From Gymnothorax reevesii (taxonomy: Eukaryota > Chordata > Actinopteri > Anguilliformes > Muraenidae), in NCBI GenBank assembly GCA_029721435.1, contig CM056573.1, positions 50,537,501 through 50,601,500 of the forward strand: a stretch of DNA of 64,000 nt, in the 5' to 3' direction. The notes beneath the pieces are model-generated. The model saw only the letters and a program-made list of their open reading frames with translations. It ran no database searches and had not been told where the DNA came from. Both the position numbers and the translations under genes were made by a program. Below are positions 37,963 through 49,224 of this stretch, piece by piece (position 1 is the first letter of the stretch; the number at the start of each line of letters is the position of its first letter).

Positions 37963-38796
37963 GGGTCGCATTCATGAAATGTTTATGGATAAATTTGCTC
38001 ATAAATCTCTTGGTACTAAAAACCTACACTGGATTCATGAAAACAGCGGAAAACTCGGATTTCATCGTAAGTATGTGTGTAGTTGATGAATGCCAATCAA
38101 GTGTAAATTGACAACGTGCTCCTGCTTTTCAGAAATCTGCATACATTCCTGCCCCTGAATAGTCATTGGCCACCCTATAAGGAGAATTAACTATGCATAG
38201 GTGCATTACGTGGACTGCGAGCATGACACAAACAAAAAAAGAGAGAGAAAAAGAAGAACCTTACTGAGGCTGAGATAGAAATAATTTTAGTTGAAGTAGA
38301 GATTAGAAAAAATTAGTACACCTGGGTGTTCCTTTAAGCAACATAGGGCCGTGACTATATATATAAACATTGTTACTTCTCTTTTGAAAAATGAATATTC
38401 AACATGTAGAAAATCCATCACTGAATTCAAATTGAATAACTCATTCACCTTTGATTATAAATGTAGTCTAAAGCTTAAACTTGCTATCTAATTGCCAACT
38501 TATATAGAAAAATATGAATATATTTTTAATATATTCTCATATTCATATTGTGTCTTTCAAAGGCATCTGAATATTGTGACCGTAGCAGAGCATTAAAAAA
38601 ATGCAGTTTATAATAAGGACAAACATTATTTATGTGCATTCATTTTGTTCACACAGACTATTCCTGGTCGGCAGCAGGTGTAGGTTTTGTGAGTAGCTAT
38701 GAAAAGATTGTAACTACTAAAATATTGATGAATAATGAATCCATGCAAACAGTTCACACAGAAATTCGTTCTGCTCACGGTTCATGAATGAGACCC
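37963..38796. mobile_element. 834-bp element nested in the old Tc1
   Basis: The left end GGGTCGCATTCATGAA and the complement of the right end GGGTCTCATTCATGAA form inverted termini with one mismatch in 16. It splits the Tc1 inverted-repeat sequence; the flanks (AAGACAAG / ACTATAAG) may be a decayed 8-bp duplication. No coding sequence recognised. Confidence 0.65.
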
Positions 38797-38869
38797 ACTA
38801 TAAGTAAACCCAAAATGGAGCTTTTAAATGTTCATGTCATTTATGTTGGGTCAAACCTTATTCCAAGCG

Positions 38870-39420
38870 TGTCACCCTCGTGAAAAAATTATTGGCAATG
38901 AGTCTATTACATAGCTATGGAGGAATTTCGGCCTTCTATTCCTTGCTGAATTGCTTGAATTCAGGCCACATTGGAAAGTTTTCAATCATGATCTGCCTGT
39001 TTAAGGTCATGCCACAGCATTTCAATCGGATTCAAGTCAAGACTTCGATTGTGGGCCACTGAAAACCTCCATTTTGTCTCTTTTGACCTATTTAGAGGTG
39101 GACTTGTGAGCTTTGTTTCACTGTCTTGCTGCAGAGCCCAACTTTGTGAGATTTTGGTCACAAACTGATGGCTGAACATTGACCTTCAGGATTTTCTGGC
39201 TTAGACTCGAATTCAATTATGAATTGAAGACACCCAGATCCTGAAACAGCAAAACAGCCTCAGACTATCAAACTACCAACACTTTTGACTGTTGGTATGA
39301 TGTACCTTTTGTGGAATCCTGTGTTAGTTTCATAGCAGATGCAATGGGACCCATGCCTCCCACAAGTTCCACTTTTGACACATCAGTCCGCTAAACCCTT
39401 CGTTGCATGTTGTCCAATAT
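38870..39420 (-). pseudogene. Tc1-like transposase relic, catalytic half
   Basis: The minus strand reads SLDLNPIEMLWHDLKQ with the final Glu near 39013, preceded by KTKWRFSVAHNRS and, further upstream, CFAVSGSGCLQ-like residues near 39250. Numerous stops and frameshifts. Confidence 0.7.
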
Positions 39421-39948
39421 TTTGAACATAAGTTAAGTGGGGTTTATTTTCTCTAGGCTCATAGATACCCTGAACAAAAAAAGGTACATTTTACTGAACA
39501 TTTCCAGATAATTATTTCCTCAGTAGGTGCCTCTCTGATTATTCACATGATTTACCACAAACAATCACAATGGCTGCATCCACAAGTAAGATGTAAGTTG
39601 ACGAAAGTCAGAAATTAGTCTTACATTGTTCAAGTTTTGATCAGACTTTTTTCTGTTGGGGGATAGAAATACATTATATAGCACAAACTGAAAACACGTC
39701 TATTTGTTGGAATACATCTGAGTCTATGCTCTATCTAAAATATTGGATATTATGTATGACGAGTAAATGGCTCAAATAAGCAATGTCCAGAATACAGATA
39801 GATCATCATGCCTCTCAATGACCAGGTTTCTTCAACTTCACATTATTTCTGTCACTCCGCATGCAAAATGTTCAAAATACTGGATGGCAGTGTGCATCTT
39901 ACAAGCATAATGTCCAAAATAATGGACAGGCAGACCACCCATTTGCAC

Positions 39949-39988
39949 CCCCCCGCACACACACACAAACACACACACATACAAAATA
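39949..39988 (+). repeat. CA microsatellite
   Basis: Imperfect (CA)n tract with an internal AAAC interruption. Confidence 0.85.
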
Positions 39989-40636
39989 TTGCAGCAAATC
40001 CCAACAGATGGTCCAGGGCATTTGTATGTACTCTATGCATCAAAGGGTTAATATCCCAAAAGTCATCAAATATTGACAAACCATTGTGTTCTTTTCATTT
40101 AACAACAGTTTTTGCCCAGCTGGATGCCATTTTTCCCCATGTCCCTCTCTTATCGTTGAATAAAAACACTGACCTTATACGGGGCATTTGAAGCCTGCTG
40201 TTTTTTAGATGTTATTCTTGATTTTATCTTGACCCCCTGGATGGTGGGTCAGCCACCAAAAATTTCAGGTTTTCTCCATTTGTAGATAATTTGAAGTGCC
40301 TTTGTTACCCTTTCCATACTGATAGATTTCAACGACTTTGTTCCTCATTTATTCCTGAATTTCTTTACATTGTGGTTTTTCGCCTCCTTTATATTACCAG
40401 TCAGGTTCTTTTTCAGAGATGTTTAGACAGGGCTAGCAGTAATGATGCCTTGGTGTGTTAAGTGAAATTGTACCAATTATCCATTTAAATTAGGTAAATT
40501 ACTTTTTCAAAAAGGGTCAGGAAGGGCTGGATATCTTTTTTCCTTCAACAAATGAAATTGTGAAAGTTGAAGGGTCCTGTCACTAGAAATGTCTTCAAAT
40601 AAGTACGCGCCCTGGCTACCTTGCCAACAAGCCTGG

Positions 40637-40705
40637 CTCTTTGGCGATGTCGTCAGCATGTTGGACTATTACCCGGGAGTCTTGAGGCTCAAGTCCCCGC
40701 CCGGG
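40637..40705 (+). repeat. tRNA-like sequence, degenerate SINE head
   Basis: A-box-like TTGGCGATGTCGTCAGCATG and B-box-like GGCTCAAGTCCCC inside a CCCGGG-paired arm, at tRNA-like spacing. No SINE body identified. Confidence 0.4.
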
Positions 40706-42264
40706 CCCTCCTTCAGTCTGCTACAAAATCATCACTTAAAGCTATTTATGTCAAGTATTCAAATTAATTAGATGATCTGCAACATCAGGGGGACCAGTAA
40801 GTAACATTTAGTGCCATCGACATTTTAAATTGCAGCCAACTGATAACACTTCCTTTTGCCCTCACGGCAGTGACCGCAAAACTCACAAAAACAGCAAAAG
40901 GTCCCTTCGAGAGCCGGTATTTGTTTTGCTCATTCTGCCTTTTTCTTTCTCGGTTGTTGGTTTAACTGGTCGGGGTTCAATCGTAAACATGTGAAATCAG
41001 TTGTCTTCTTGTGCCAGTCAGAAGGATGAATTTGATATCCACTCCCTGTACCCCATCCTTTGGATCCCTGCTCAGTGCTACCCCTCCAGCTCAGGCGAAC
41101 AGTCAAAGTCAACTGCCAGTGGGTGTACTGTTCACACTCAGCTAGTATAAAGTGCCCTAATTCTGCCCACTGCTTCAGAGCTTGTACATCTAAACATAAA
41201 AGATTAGAAATATTGCTTACCATTTTTTTTTCTGGAGTGATATATGCCTTCTTCATGTCCCAGAGTCACATGATTTTCATTAAGTGAGGTTTTTTTTTTT
41301 TTTAACATCAGAGGCATTTCTTACTTCCAATCTGAACAGTTAAATTTAGGATTGGGCTTCTATTTCCACACATACCTCTGCCTAGTTTTCCCATATTTCT
41401 GCATTGAGCCTCAGATGCATTTAAGGTAGGTAGACACTCCCAAAATGGGCTTTTTTTTAAATTGTTTTTGACATTTTCGTAAAATAAACCTCAGTAAGTT
41501 CATAGTGTGTGTACCTGATAGGACAATCAAAAATATGGACATCTGTTGTATTTTGTCAATTTCTCAAAAAGTAGATTTTGACCTGCCAAGCATTGCTTCA
41601 AACACCATTTTTCCTCTTTCTCTCATGCTATCATTGTGAAATTTGGAATATAAGGTCACCAGATGCGTGTCTATGGACTGATCAGGCATTTTGTAGAAAT
41701 CATTTGTGTAACTCTAGGTTTTGTGGCAATTATGTACCCAATAAAGTAATACAAAAAAAACACTAAAATGCCATATTTTTTCACAGAAATATTATTTCTT
41801 AAAACCCTCTGATCAGAAAATGCACTATATAGTCATAAATGATCTGTGAAAAATTGAGATTTAAGTAGTAAAAAGTTTTAGAGATATCCTGCCTGAGGTA
41901 CTTGATCAAGTTCCACATTGTGGTAGCCTTCTCGAGACCTAATTAGCATAATTTATGTAAATGAGCCATCACTTTAAGTCTGAATTTAGTAGTTACTAGC
42001 TGCTATCCGCTTTGAAGCCCATTATTTTGTCGCTTTTAGATCACATGAGGGAAAGAAGCCGTGTCTTCAGTTGCCACTTAATTATTCTTGAATTGGAAAA
42101 CGTGTTAATCAAGGGAAACCACCTAGAATCAGCCAGGATTAATTTTTGTCAATAATTGCCGCCGAATTTTCAGGTATAACGCCAGCCCTGCGAGTGTTCA
42201 ACTGTCAAATTTGAATTTGGGAGCTGTCATGTTCGAGTAATCAGAATGCTGCATTCGTGGACGA

Positions 42265-42712
42265 ACGCGGTGCCCTCTCAAAAGCCTGGCTCTCATATCA
42301 CTCCCTAAGTGCAAGTATGATTAACTCATCCAATATTTGAACTCACAACGTTTTAGGGTGAGACTCCAGTGCTCTACCCACTGCGCCATGGAGTCTTGTG
42401 AAATTGCCATTTTTTTAGCGTGAATGACCGTTTTTGAAAAATCGGGCGACCTCAAGTCCGCGGTGCCCTCTCAAAAGCCTGGCTTTCATGCAGGCTCTCT
42501 TATCACTCCCTCGGCCCCATCGCAAACAAGATAGCCTGCTCGCAGTATACCTCAATGCACGTTCGTAAGGACACTGCGGCTCCTAGCGGTGCAACCGGAT
42601 ATTGCTACGCGCATCATCAGGTTATATAAGTTTATTACCCGCTACCCGGAGTGAAATTGCCTTTTTTTTGCATGCATGACCACTTTTCAAAAATTGGGCG
42701 ACGTCAAGTCCT
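42265..42712. repeat. Interleaved direct duplication inside the TTAA element
   Basis: GCGGTGCCCTCTCAAAAGCC occurs at about 42268 and 42459. GTGAAATTGCC...GGGCGACSTCAAGTCC occurs at about 42399-42460 and 42651-42711 (about 250 bp apart). A tRNA-like insert sits in the first copy, which explains part of the spacing difference. Confidence 0.75.
42328..42396 (-). repeat. tRNA-like sequence (antisense SINE head)
   Basis: The minus strand reads CCATGGCGCAGTGGGTAGAG (A box, well matched) and GTGAGTTCAAATATT (B-box-like) at tRNA spacing. Likely a tRNA pseudogene or SINE head. Confidence 0.5.
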
Positions 42713-42787
42713 TCCAGGTGTCCAAGTGGATATTCACAGCAAATTTGGTGATAATCGGTTGAGAAATGTAGGAGAAAAACGTGTACA

Positions 42788-42835
42788 TTCACACACACAG
42801 ACACACACACACACACACACACATAGACAGACAGA
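42788..42835 (+). repeat. CA/AGAC microsatellite
   Basis: CA repeats followed by AGAC repeats, a composite tract close to one end of the TTAA element. Confidence 0.85.
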
Positions 42836-43129
42836 CATCGACCTCAATATATTATAGATTCATATGATACTGAATTGTTATGAATGAAAGAGACATAAAT
42901 GTGTTTGGGAGTGTCTACCTACCTTAAACTTATAAAGGTGCAGAGTCTGCCAATACATTTCCCTGGGTTTCATACATTTATGTGCCAGTGTTGCAGATCA
43001 CTATTTTATCAGTTTTGAACTCATCAAGAAAAGCTTTGAATTTCTTGCAATCTGCCCAGTGGTTAAATACATGTCGTCTGAAGAACAGCTGACCGGGCAG
43101 TTGTTCTCGTTAAAGCTTAGTCCAGATAC

Positions 43130-44465
43130 AAGTTACTGAGGGGCAGGCTCCTGTTCATGTTTGAGCAAATAACATTGACATTCCTGTCTTTGGTGTTGTG
43201 ATTCTGCATTTCAGCCATGTCTTTTGCCTAGCCCCATGTTTAAGTTCTGTGCCTGGCTTGCCATGTATGCCTTTTGTGTTTTAGTGACCACTGCCTGCCT
43301 CTGACCATCCCTAGGATTATGTATTGTGTTTTGGTTGTTTGATTTCATGTTTTATTATTTTTCTTGTTTTGTTATTATTTACGTCTTTGCCATGTTTCAT
43401 AGCCTTGCCATGTTTCATAGTCTTGTTTTTGGTTCTAGTCCTGCACTTCGTTTTCCCCTGTCTTGTCTGGTGTAGGTCTTTGCCCACGGTCCCTTGTCTG
43501 ACGTGCCACTCATTCGGGTGATTTCCTGGTTTCTGGGATTTCAATCTTTCTTCATATCTCGTTTTCTTCCTTCCTCTCTCTTTATGCTATCTACTAACCC
43601 TACTAACAGTTTATTGTTTTCGATAATTACTAACCCCGATTAACATTGTATATTCATACTAACTGACTAACTTGCACTCGGGATTGTATAGCTGCACATA
43701 CTAATAGACTAACGGTCTCTCAGCATTCGCCCAATCTGTATCTCCGCCCTCCTTGCCTATCACTAATTATCTCTACTGCAGTTTCCATTTATATCTCAGA
43801 CTTTCTCTTTTCTTTAGACTATACACTTTAGTACTCCTTAACCGGAGCTGTTATTCGTTCATAGGAATGTCTCGTTATCCCTGTCTGCGTTTCGGCATTC
43901 GCCAAATTCATGTAATTAGTTTTCCTCATGTGTCACTCCCATGTCATTGATTACACCTGTTTACCCTAGTCATGTGTTCACCCCGGATGTGTATATAAGG
44001 TGTCTGCACTTTTAGTTCCTTGTCAGATCGTCTTTACTCCTTTGTCTTGTGCTACGTTCCTCGCCTTGCTCACTGTGATATTTTCTTTCTGACTGGATTG
44101 CCCGACACTTGTTTTTTTTGGTTTGCCCTTTTGGATCTGATTGCCTTCGTGAGTTTTGACCTATTTTTGCCCGACCACGTCTATTGTCTTTGCTGCCCTG
44201 GTATTTGGATTCGGACTGTTTACGGCTTATGAGTTTGTCTCTCCACCAAACCCACGCCTGTGTACCGAACCATTTTTGCCTGACCTTGAGTTTTGTTATT
44301 GGTGCCCTGGTTACAGTTTTGGATTTTGCCCTTTGGATTCTGTTTGTGGATTGTGGACATTGTACTGTTGCCAGCTCTGTTGGGGGGTTTCCCCCTTCAG
44401 AAATAAAGCCTCCATTTTGCATTTATCTGGTTTTCGCTCTTGGCTCATTTCGTAAAACCTCACAT
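43130..44465 (+). repeat. LTR-like sequence with TATA box and polyA signal
   Basis: A pyrimidine-rich block with internal CCATGTTTCATAG repeats (about 43389 and 43412), a TATA box (TATATAAGG, about 43992) with a start-like region 25-30 bp downstream, and AATAAAG at about 44401 followed by a short tail. This is the expected U3-R-U5 order of a Gypsy-like LTR in plus orientation. No partner LTR, primer-binding site or polyprotein is adjacent, so a solo LTR is likely. Ends are approximate. Confidence 0.45.
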
Positions 44466-44890
44466 TTGGGGCCTGCTGTACATGCAGTTATTTCACTTGA
44501 AACATATTTGTGAGCAATTCCTTTATAATCTTTTTGTGATTCATTTGTACATTTAGACCACTTAATATCTGGTATTATAACGCATACAATCACATTAAAT
44601 GGTCTTGCGGGTACTCATAAAAATGAATGATATTTAATTGATTTGACATATCTTCCTGTTTACTGTGGAAAGATTGACAAGTATAATGGAATTAATGAAT
44701 ACCAGGGATTCTTGAGACAAGGGACAAAATGAGTTTTTAATTTCTAAAAATAAAATGATGATTTTTCCAAAATATATTTATATATTATAGTTGTCCCATG
44801 TGTTGGCCTTTTAATGCTGTTGAAATACAATCTCCCAGGTTTAGCATTTTTAAAATTTTTGTCATGTTTGCTGGACAAGCCTGGGATTTT

Positions 44891-45283
44891 GTCAACACCA
44901 TAAGACACACAGAAACCTAAAAAATATGTATTTTGAATAAAATTATTGCAGTTATTTTGACTATTGGAGATTATTGTATTCTCTGTTGATCTATCCACGT
45001 TTTCAAACTACTACTATTATTTAAAATAAATAAATTATGAAGCTATTGATTATTATTATTGGGGAAATATACATTTACACATTTAGTTTTTAATCTCAAA
45101 AACAGACAATGATATTCAGGAAAATAAAAATTACAAATTCATTAAGGAAATGCAGTGTTTTTATTCAGATAATCTGAAACAATATAATAAAATCTCTTTT
45201 TTAAAACAAAAATGAAAAGAAAACTCATTTTATGGAGTTGACAAGCTGTTGACGGAGTTGACACACATCTTATGGTGTTGACA
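44891..45283. promoter_or_regulatory. Left subterminal repeats, probable transposase-binding sites
   Basis: Copies: GTCAACACCATAAG (44891-44904), TTTATGGAGTTGAC (45229-45242), a half copy GACGGAGTTGAC (45251-45262), and CTTATGGTGTTGAC (45269-45282). Clustered non-coding copies next to a transposon end are the usual arrangement of transposase-binding sites; this role is inferred. Confidence 0.75.
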
Positions 45284-45587
45284 GATTAGAAAAGAACAGG
45301 ATATAACTTAACTAACTAACATTTAACATGGCCGTTGAACTTCAAAAACTCAACTTTTCAAATGTAACATTTCAGGATAAGAGTCCACTTAAAATAAATC
45401 ATTTTTTTGCCCTCACACCCACTTTAAAAACAGTAACTGGGCAGCAGACATATCTAGTCTCTTGAACAGTCCATCTCATCAAATATATGGACACATGGAG
45501 AAAGAACATTCAGAACATTCAGTTATTCAGCCATTGAATGGAAAAATCTCTGAAAATCTTGAACTCATTCAATAACACGGCATGAAT

Positions 45588-48134
45588 TTAAAGACCTGGC
45601 AACAACCGATTGACGAGTTCTTCATCTATGAAGTCCATGACTTCTGGGGAGAGCTGATAGATTTCCCTGGAGCGGCTTGTGCGGACTGGTGATGATTGGT
45701 GTTTGACTATGATGTCAGGAAATGGGACATAGCAGACATCCTGACTCCCTTGTTTCCTCTGGAAACAACTGCTTGGCCCATGAGGGTGAAAAAAATCTAC
45801 TTGGACATCCCTGTGTTCTTGATCGGTTTTAAGCACTTTAGCCAGCCACCAATTGTTGTCATAGACCACAGAGAGCCAATCTCCGGTGTGGATATCACTC
45901 GGCCCCACTGCTGACATTAAGCCCTCAGGTGCTCTGGATGGCTCCTTCTCCATAGCTTCCACCAACATTGCAAGAGGACTCTGAACAGCCCCATGTTGAA
46001 CAGCCCCATGTTCATCTGCATCCTGAGTGTAGTGATGTGCAACTGGATTAAAACAGCGGCAGATTTGTGCCTCATTACAAAAGCAGGAAATATGCCGACA
46101 GTAGATCATATTGCCCTGAGCTACAACTTGATGAACCTTTCTTGTTCCCGGGATGGATCTTAGGGACTGGGGGAGAACAGCATCATAAGTCAGAAAATTG
46201 TCATTGCTGACATAGTGTAGGTGGACTCCACTTAGCTTGCTGGACACAAGCTGATGAAATGTTGTGCCATTCACGATGTCCAGTCCTCCAACAACAATTC
46301 TGTCGGCACACCGCTTCACTGTGGCCCCAATACCATCTGGGGCACGCTTTCCATGGGAAGTAGGGAAGAAATTCCATGTTACGTTCTTGAACCCTAGTTG
46401 AGGAGGGATGGTGGAGAGGAGGAGAAAGTTCTTTTTATTTTTGTACTGTTTGCTCGGACCATCCGACCAAAAGTGGACTGTGTCAATGTGGGGGAATCTG
46501 GTATGTATGTCTTTCAGGACTTGGTCCATGTAGGTCCATATAGCTGCTGCATCTTGGCGCTTGGACTCGGAAATTGTGCAAAATGCTTGTTTTTCTTGTT
46601 TGGTGTAAAACATGCCTGTATGGAGCGTTATCTGAGGAAGGTTTTGTCCATAGTGGCAAGACTGTACTTCGGAGCTGTATTTGCATTTCCAGGCTACAGA
46701 AAAGTCAACATGCACAATCACTGTTGTTTCATTGCAATTTCGAATCATGTTTCTGTACTCTTTGGATTGATTTTGAACTAGATGGACATGGGTGGTTGTT
46801 TCATTTCTTAATTTGTCTTGGTAGAGATCCATCAGCTCTGACAGAGTACCCGTCCGTTTCTGAAGTCGGGTGTGAAAGTGAACTCCATCCTGTGTCTGCT
46901 CTTCGACACGTTCCCACTGCTTCCATTCCACTTTTTTTTCCCCTTCCGCTAAAGGCAAACTTGAAGATCTGTGAAGACATCTTGTACAGGTACACAATAG
47001 ACAAGATTCACTTGCTGGAGAACAACACACAAGCTGAAATGTCTCCTCAAGTTTGCTGGTTGACACAGCCTGGTAGGATTTCAGGACATCAAGCATCAGT
47101 TTGGCATCCTCGTGGTACTGGCACTGACAAGTTTTTCGATCTGAGGTTTTGGGTGGTGTTATATAGAAGGGACGTAGTGCACAGAAAGATGAATAGCTGA
47201 GACGAATGCTTGGGTTTTGCTCAGTAAATGAATAGTGAAGATTCTGCATTGTGTCTGTCATAATCATCCTTTGACGTTTCACTTTTTTTCTTGTGATAGT
47301 GTCTTGCTTGTCTGTTGTGATTCTTGAATTGTTTTCAAAAAAGGCTTGAACCACTGAGGTGATCATCTGGATGTAATTGGGCTTTCTTTGGATTGGTGTT
47401 TTTTCTTTGAGTGTTTTGTAGCTGAAGCCAAACTCACGAACCTGATGCATCAGCCGATATTTCTTGAGGATTTTGCCAGACAAAGTGGTGTGTGGTGTGA
47501 GCTTGCCGCTTCTGTGAGCGTGATGCAAATTTTTGCCCAGTGCTTTACTCAAAACATGGTGGAAGAGTAGTGTTTTCTTGAGTAAAGGGTTTCTGAGTTT
47601 GCTTCCTTGAAGCATTGACTGTGTTTGGGTCCGAGGTGAATCTTGTGTGCTTTGACATGGATCTAACTTCCTGCGTTTCAATCTCTTCCTAAGCTTGTCC
47701 TTGTCTTTCTGCACCCTCTCCAGTTGGCCTTTAAGTGTCTTAATCTCTCTGTAATGCCTTTGTCTTGTTCTGTTTCTCAATCTTTCTCCAGCAAGTAGTT
47801 GCCTACTCCTGCTTGTTTGCTCAAAACTAATGTCTAAAGGACTGTCTGGTGGGGTGTTCAGACTCTGCTGGCTCTCCTGTGCTTTCTTCCTACGCTCCCT
47901 TGATTCTCTCCTTGCTTGCTTCCAGAACTTCCTTCTCTTCCTTCTTTTATTTCCATTCAGATCAGAGATGGTCTTTACTTTTCCATCTTGCACTCTATGT
48001 GCCCATCTTTCCCTTTCCTTTCTCAGAAACTCTTCTTTTAACTCTGGCTGACTGTTAAGTTTCTCCCTCCATTTTTTTTGATATTCTGTGTTCCTTCTCT
48101 TTCGCTCCTCTACTGAAAGCTTCCCTTTTGCCAT
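45588..48134 (-). CDS. Transposase-like protein, 848 aa, intact frame
   Basis: Probable transposase of the surrounding element. The start is taken at 48134 ([19 protein letters not shown]); the longer open frame begins MCVCVCV because it runs into a CA microsatellite. From the N-terminus: a very basic, probably helical region (about 1-155, with [20 protein letters not shown]); a helical region (about 180-300); Cys/His clusters at about 336-341 (CQCQYH) and 370-386 (CC...C..C.C..C); an RNase-H-like core with VHVDFS (Asp477), [17 protein letters not shown] (Asp558) and [16 protein letters not shown] (His594, Asp600) as candidate catalytic residues; a Cys-rich knot at 679-694 ([16 protein letters not shown]); and an SH3/Tudor-like segment at about 750-810 ([18 protein letters not shown]). 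A 15-bp direct duplication gives [10 protein letters not shown] at 709-718. The minus strand has a possible splice acceptor (CCATTTCCAG) six bases before the ATG and an AATAAA at 45160-45165, downstream of the stop. I recall similar proteins as repeated uncharacterised fish proteins; the family name is uncertain. Confidence 0.82.
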   Translation of the reverse strand: MAKGKLSVEERKRRNTEYQKKWREKLNSQPELKEEFLRKERERWAHRVQDGKVKTISDLNGNKRRKRRKFWKQARRESRERRKKAQESQQSLNTPPDSPLDISFEQTSRSRQLLAGERLRNRTRQRHYREIKTLKGQLERVQKDKDKLRKRLKRRKLDPCQSTQDSPRTQTQSMLQGSKLRNPLLKKTLLFHHVLSKALGKNLHHAHRSGKLTPHTTLSGKILKKYRLMHQVREFGFSYKTLKEKTPIQRKPNYIQMITSVVQAFFENNSRITTDKQDTITRKKVKRQRMIMTDTMQNLHYSFTEQNPSIRLSYSSFCALRPFYITPPKTSDRKTCQCQYHEDAKLMLDVLKSYQAVSTSKLEETFQLVCCSPASESCLLCTCTRCLHRSSSLPLAEGEKKVEWKQWERVEEQTQDGVHFHTRLQKRTGTLSELMDLYQDKLRNETTTHVHLVQNQSKEYRNMIRNCNETTVIVHVDFSVAWKCKYSSEVQSCHYGQNLPQITLHTGMFYTKQEKQAFCTISESKRQDAAAIWTYMDQVLKDIHTRFPHIDTVHFWSDGPSKQYKNKKNFLLLSTIPPQLGFKNVTWNFFPTSHGKRAPDGIGATVKRCADRIVVGGLDIVNGTTFHQLVSSKLSGVHLHYVSNDNFLTYDAVLPQSLRSIPGTRKVHQVVAQGNMIYCRHISCFCNEAQICRCFNPVAHHYTQDADEHGAVQHGAVQSPLAMLVEAMEKEPSRAPEGLMSAVGPSDIHTGDWLSVVYDNNWWLAKVLKTDQEHRDVQVDFFHPHGPSSCFQRKQGSQDVCYVPFPDIIVKHQSSPVRTSRSREIYQLSPEVMDFIDEELVNRLLPGL

Positions 48135-48180
48135 TCTAGCTGGAAATGGACAAATGGACAGTGTTGTATTTAGTAAAGAG

Positions 48181-48207
48181 CGCACACACACACACACACA
48201 CATTATA

Positions 48208-48243
<36 letters not shown>

Positions 48244-48281
48244 CACAGCCTAATATATATATATATATACCTGTACACTAT

Positions 48282-48353
<72 letters not shown>

Positions 48354-48374
48354 ACAACAACACACAAGTGTGTG

Positions 48375-48438
<64 letters not shown>

Positions 48439-48440
48439 CT
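48181..48440. repeat. Compound CA/TA/GA microsatellite
   Basis: A (CA)n tract, then several (TA)n blocks alternating with (TC)n and (GA)n. It lies just upstream of the transposase start, in its presumed 5' region, and creates a spurious frame of alternating Tyr and Ile on the plus strand. Confidence 0.92.
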
Positions 48441-48595
48441 TGCTTTCCTTATAGTAGTCAGACTGAAATCAGCATAATAATGAATATACCATATTCAATA
48501 AATATGACACAGTTCAAATAATATAAAAGCTCTTCTCTTTAAGAACCTTAAGTGGAAAACGTAACATGTATTGTAACTTACTTCTTACATAATGA

Positions 48596-48596
<1 letters not shown>

Positions 48597-48628
<32 letters not shown>

Positions 48629-48647
48629 CACACACACACACACACTG
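48597..48647 (+). repeat. CA microsatellite
   Basis: (CA)n tract with one CG interruption, inside the same transposon. Confidence 0.92.
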
Positions 48648-48791
48648 AATTCAGTATTATAAAATAAATAATTACATTCATTCAATATAAAATACACAGA
48701 AGATATAATATTGAAATATAAAATAATAAAACTACAATGCTGATGCATAAAATTGAATTAAATGGGTAAATAATGCATTTAAGTCCCATTT

Positions 48792-49224
48792 GTCAACACC
48801 ATAAGTTAAGTGGTCAACTCCATAAGACAAAATGTCTTATGGAGTTGACGTCTGATGGAGTCTTACGGAGTTGACGATATCTTCAACTTTTCATCATAAC
48901 ATGTGTTTTCTTTGCAGGAGCCATCTTGTTTTTCACCAGCTGCTTATGGCCTCCACATTAAAGTTACATTAAACTTTTATTTCTTAATAAAATCACATAA
49001 ACCTTGAATTTTATTGATTATGGTGTTGACATTCTATGGTTGTGACATAGGTGGTTTTGTAAAAGAAGATAATTAAAGAAAAATATGTGAAATATTAACT
49101 TGCCAGAGCAGTGGCCCCATGGCATGTCCACCAAACAGGAAGCAGAAAAGGGGTCCTTAGAATATGAGTTGGCCTCTATAATGCCTGAATTTTTGCATTT
49201 TTAGAAAAATCTTATGGTGTTGAC
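48792..49224. promoter_or_regulatory. Right subterminal repeats, probable transposase-binding sites
   Basis: Copies: GTCAACACCATAAG (48792-48805), GTCAACTCCATAAG (48813-48826), CTTATGGAGTTGAC (48836-48849), CTTACGGAGTTGAC (48862-48875), ATTATGGTGTTGAC (49017-49030) and CTTATGGTGTTGAC (49211-49224). Four lie within 84 bp as two inverted pairs. Confidence 0.8.

Larger units (their letters stand above)
37855..40590 (-). mobile_element. Old Tc1-like transposon, interrupted, minus-strand transposase
   Basis: Fragments in consistent order match one fish Tc1 family: inverted-repeat sequence at 37855-37962 (AAAAAGTATTTGCCCCCTTC), its continuation at 38797 (AAGTAAACCCAAAATGGAG), the transposase catalytic half at about 38870-39420, and the N-terminal HTH region at about 40150-40400 (antisense; GACTGATAGATCTC-like phrase near 40320). 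An 834-bp element is nested at 37963-38796 and unrelated sequence, including a CA tract, lies at about 39480-40130. The right end was not located exactly. Confidence 0.7.
41425..42923. mobile_element. TTAA-flanked DNA element, 1.5 kb
   Basis: TTAA at 41421-41424 and 42924-42927 brackets exact 20-bp inverted termini, GGTAGGTAGACACTCCCAAA and its complement. TTAA target sites are typical of piggyBac and Kolobok elements. No transposase seen, so it is non-autonomous. The interior contains a duplicated segment, a tRNA-like insert and a CA/AGAC microsatellite. Confidence 0.82.

Noticed and set aside
46398..47200. Plus-strand open frames of 127 and 208 codons
   Set aside because: They lie antisense inside the 848-codon transposase frame and have no recognisable domains.
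48135..48203. Upstream start giving MCVCVCV at the transposase N-terminus
   Set aside because: Encoded by a CA microsatellite; the next Met begins a conserved-looking basic region.
48088..48477. 129-codon frame rich in Tyr-Ile and Arg-Glu repeats
   Set aside because: A translation of the TA/GA microsatellite.
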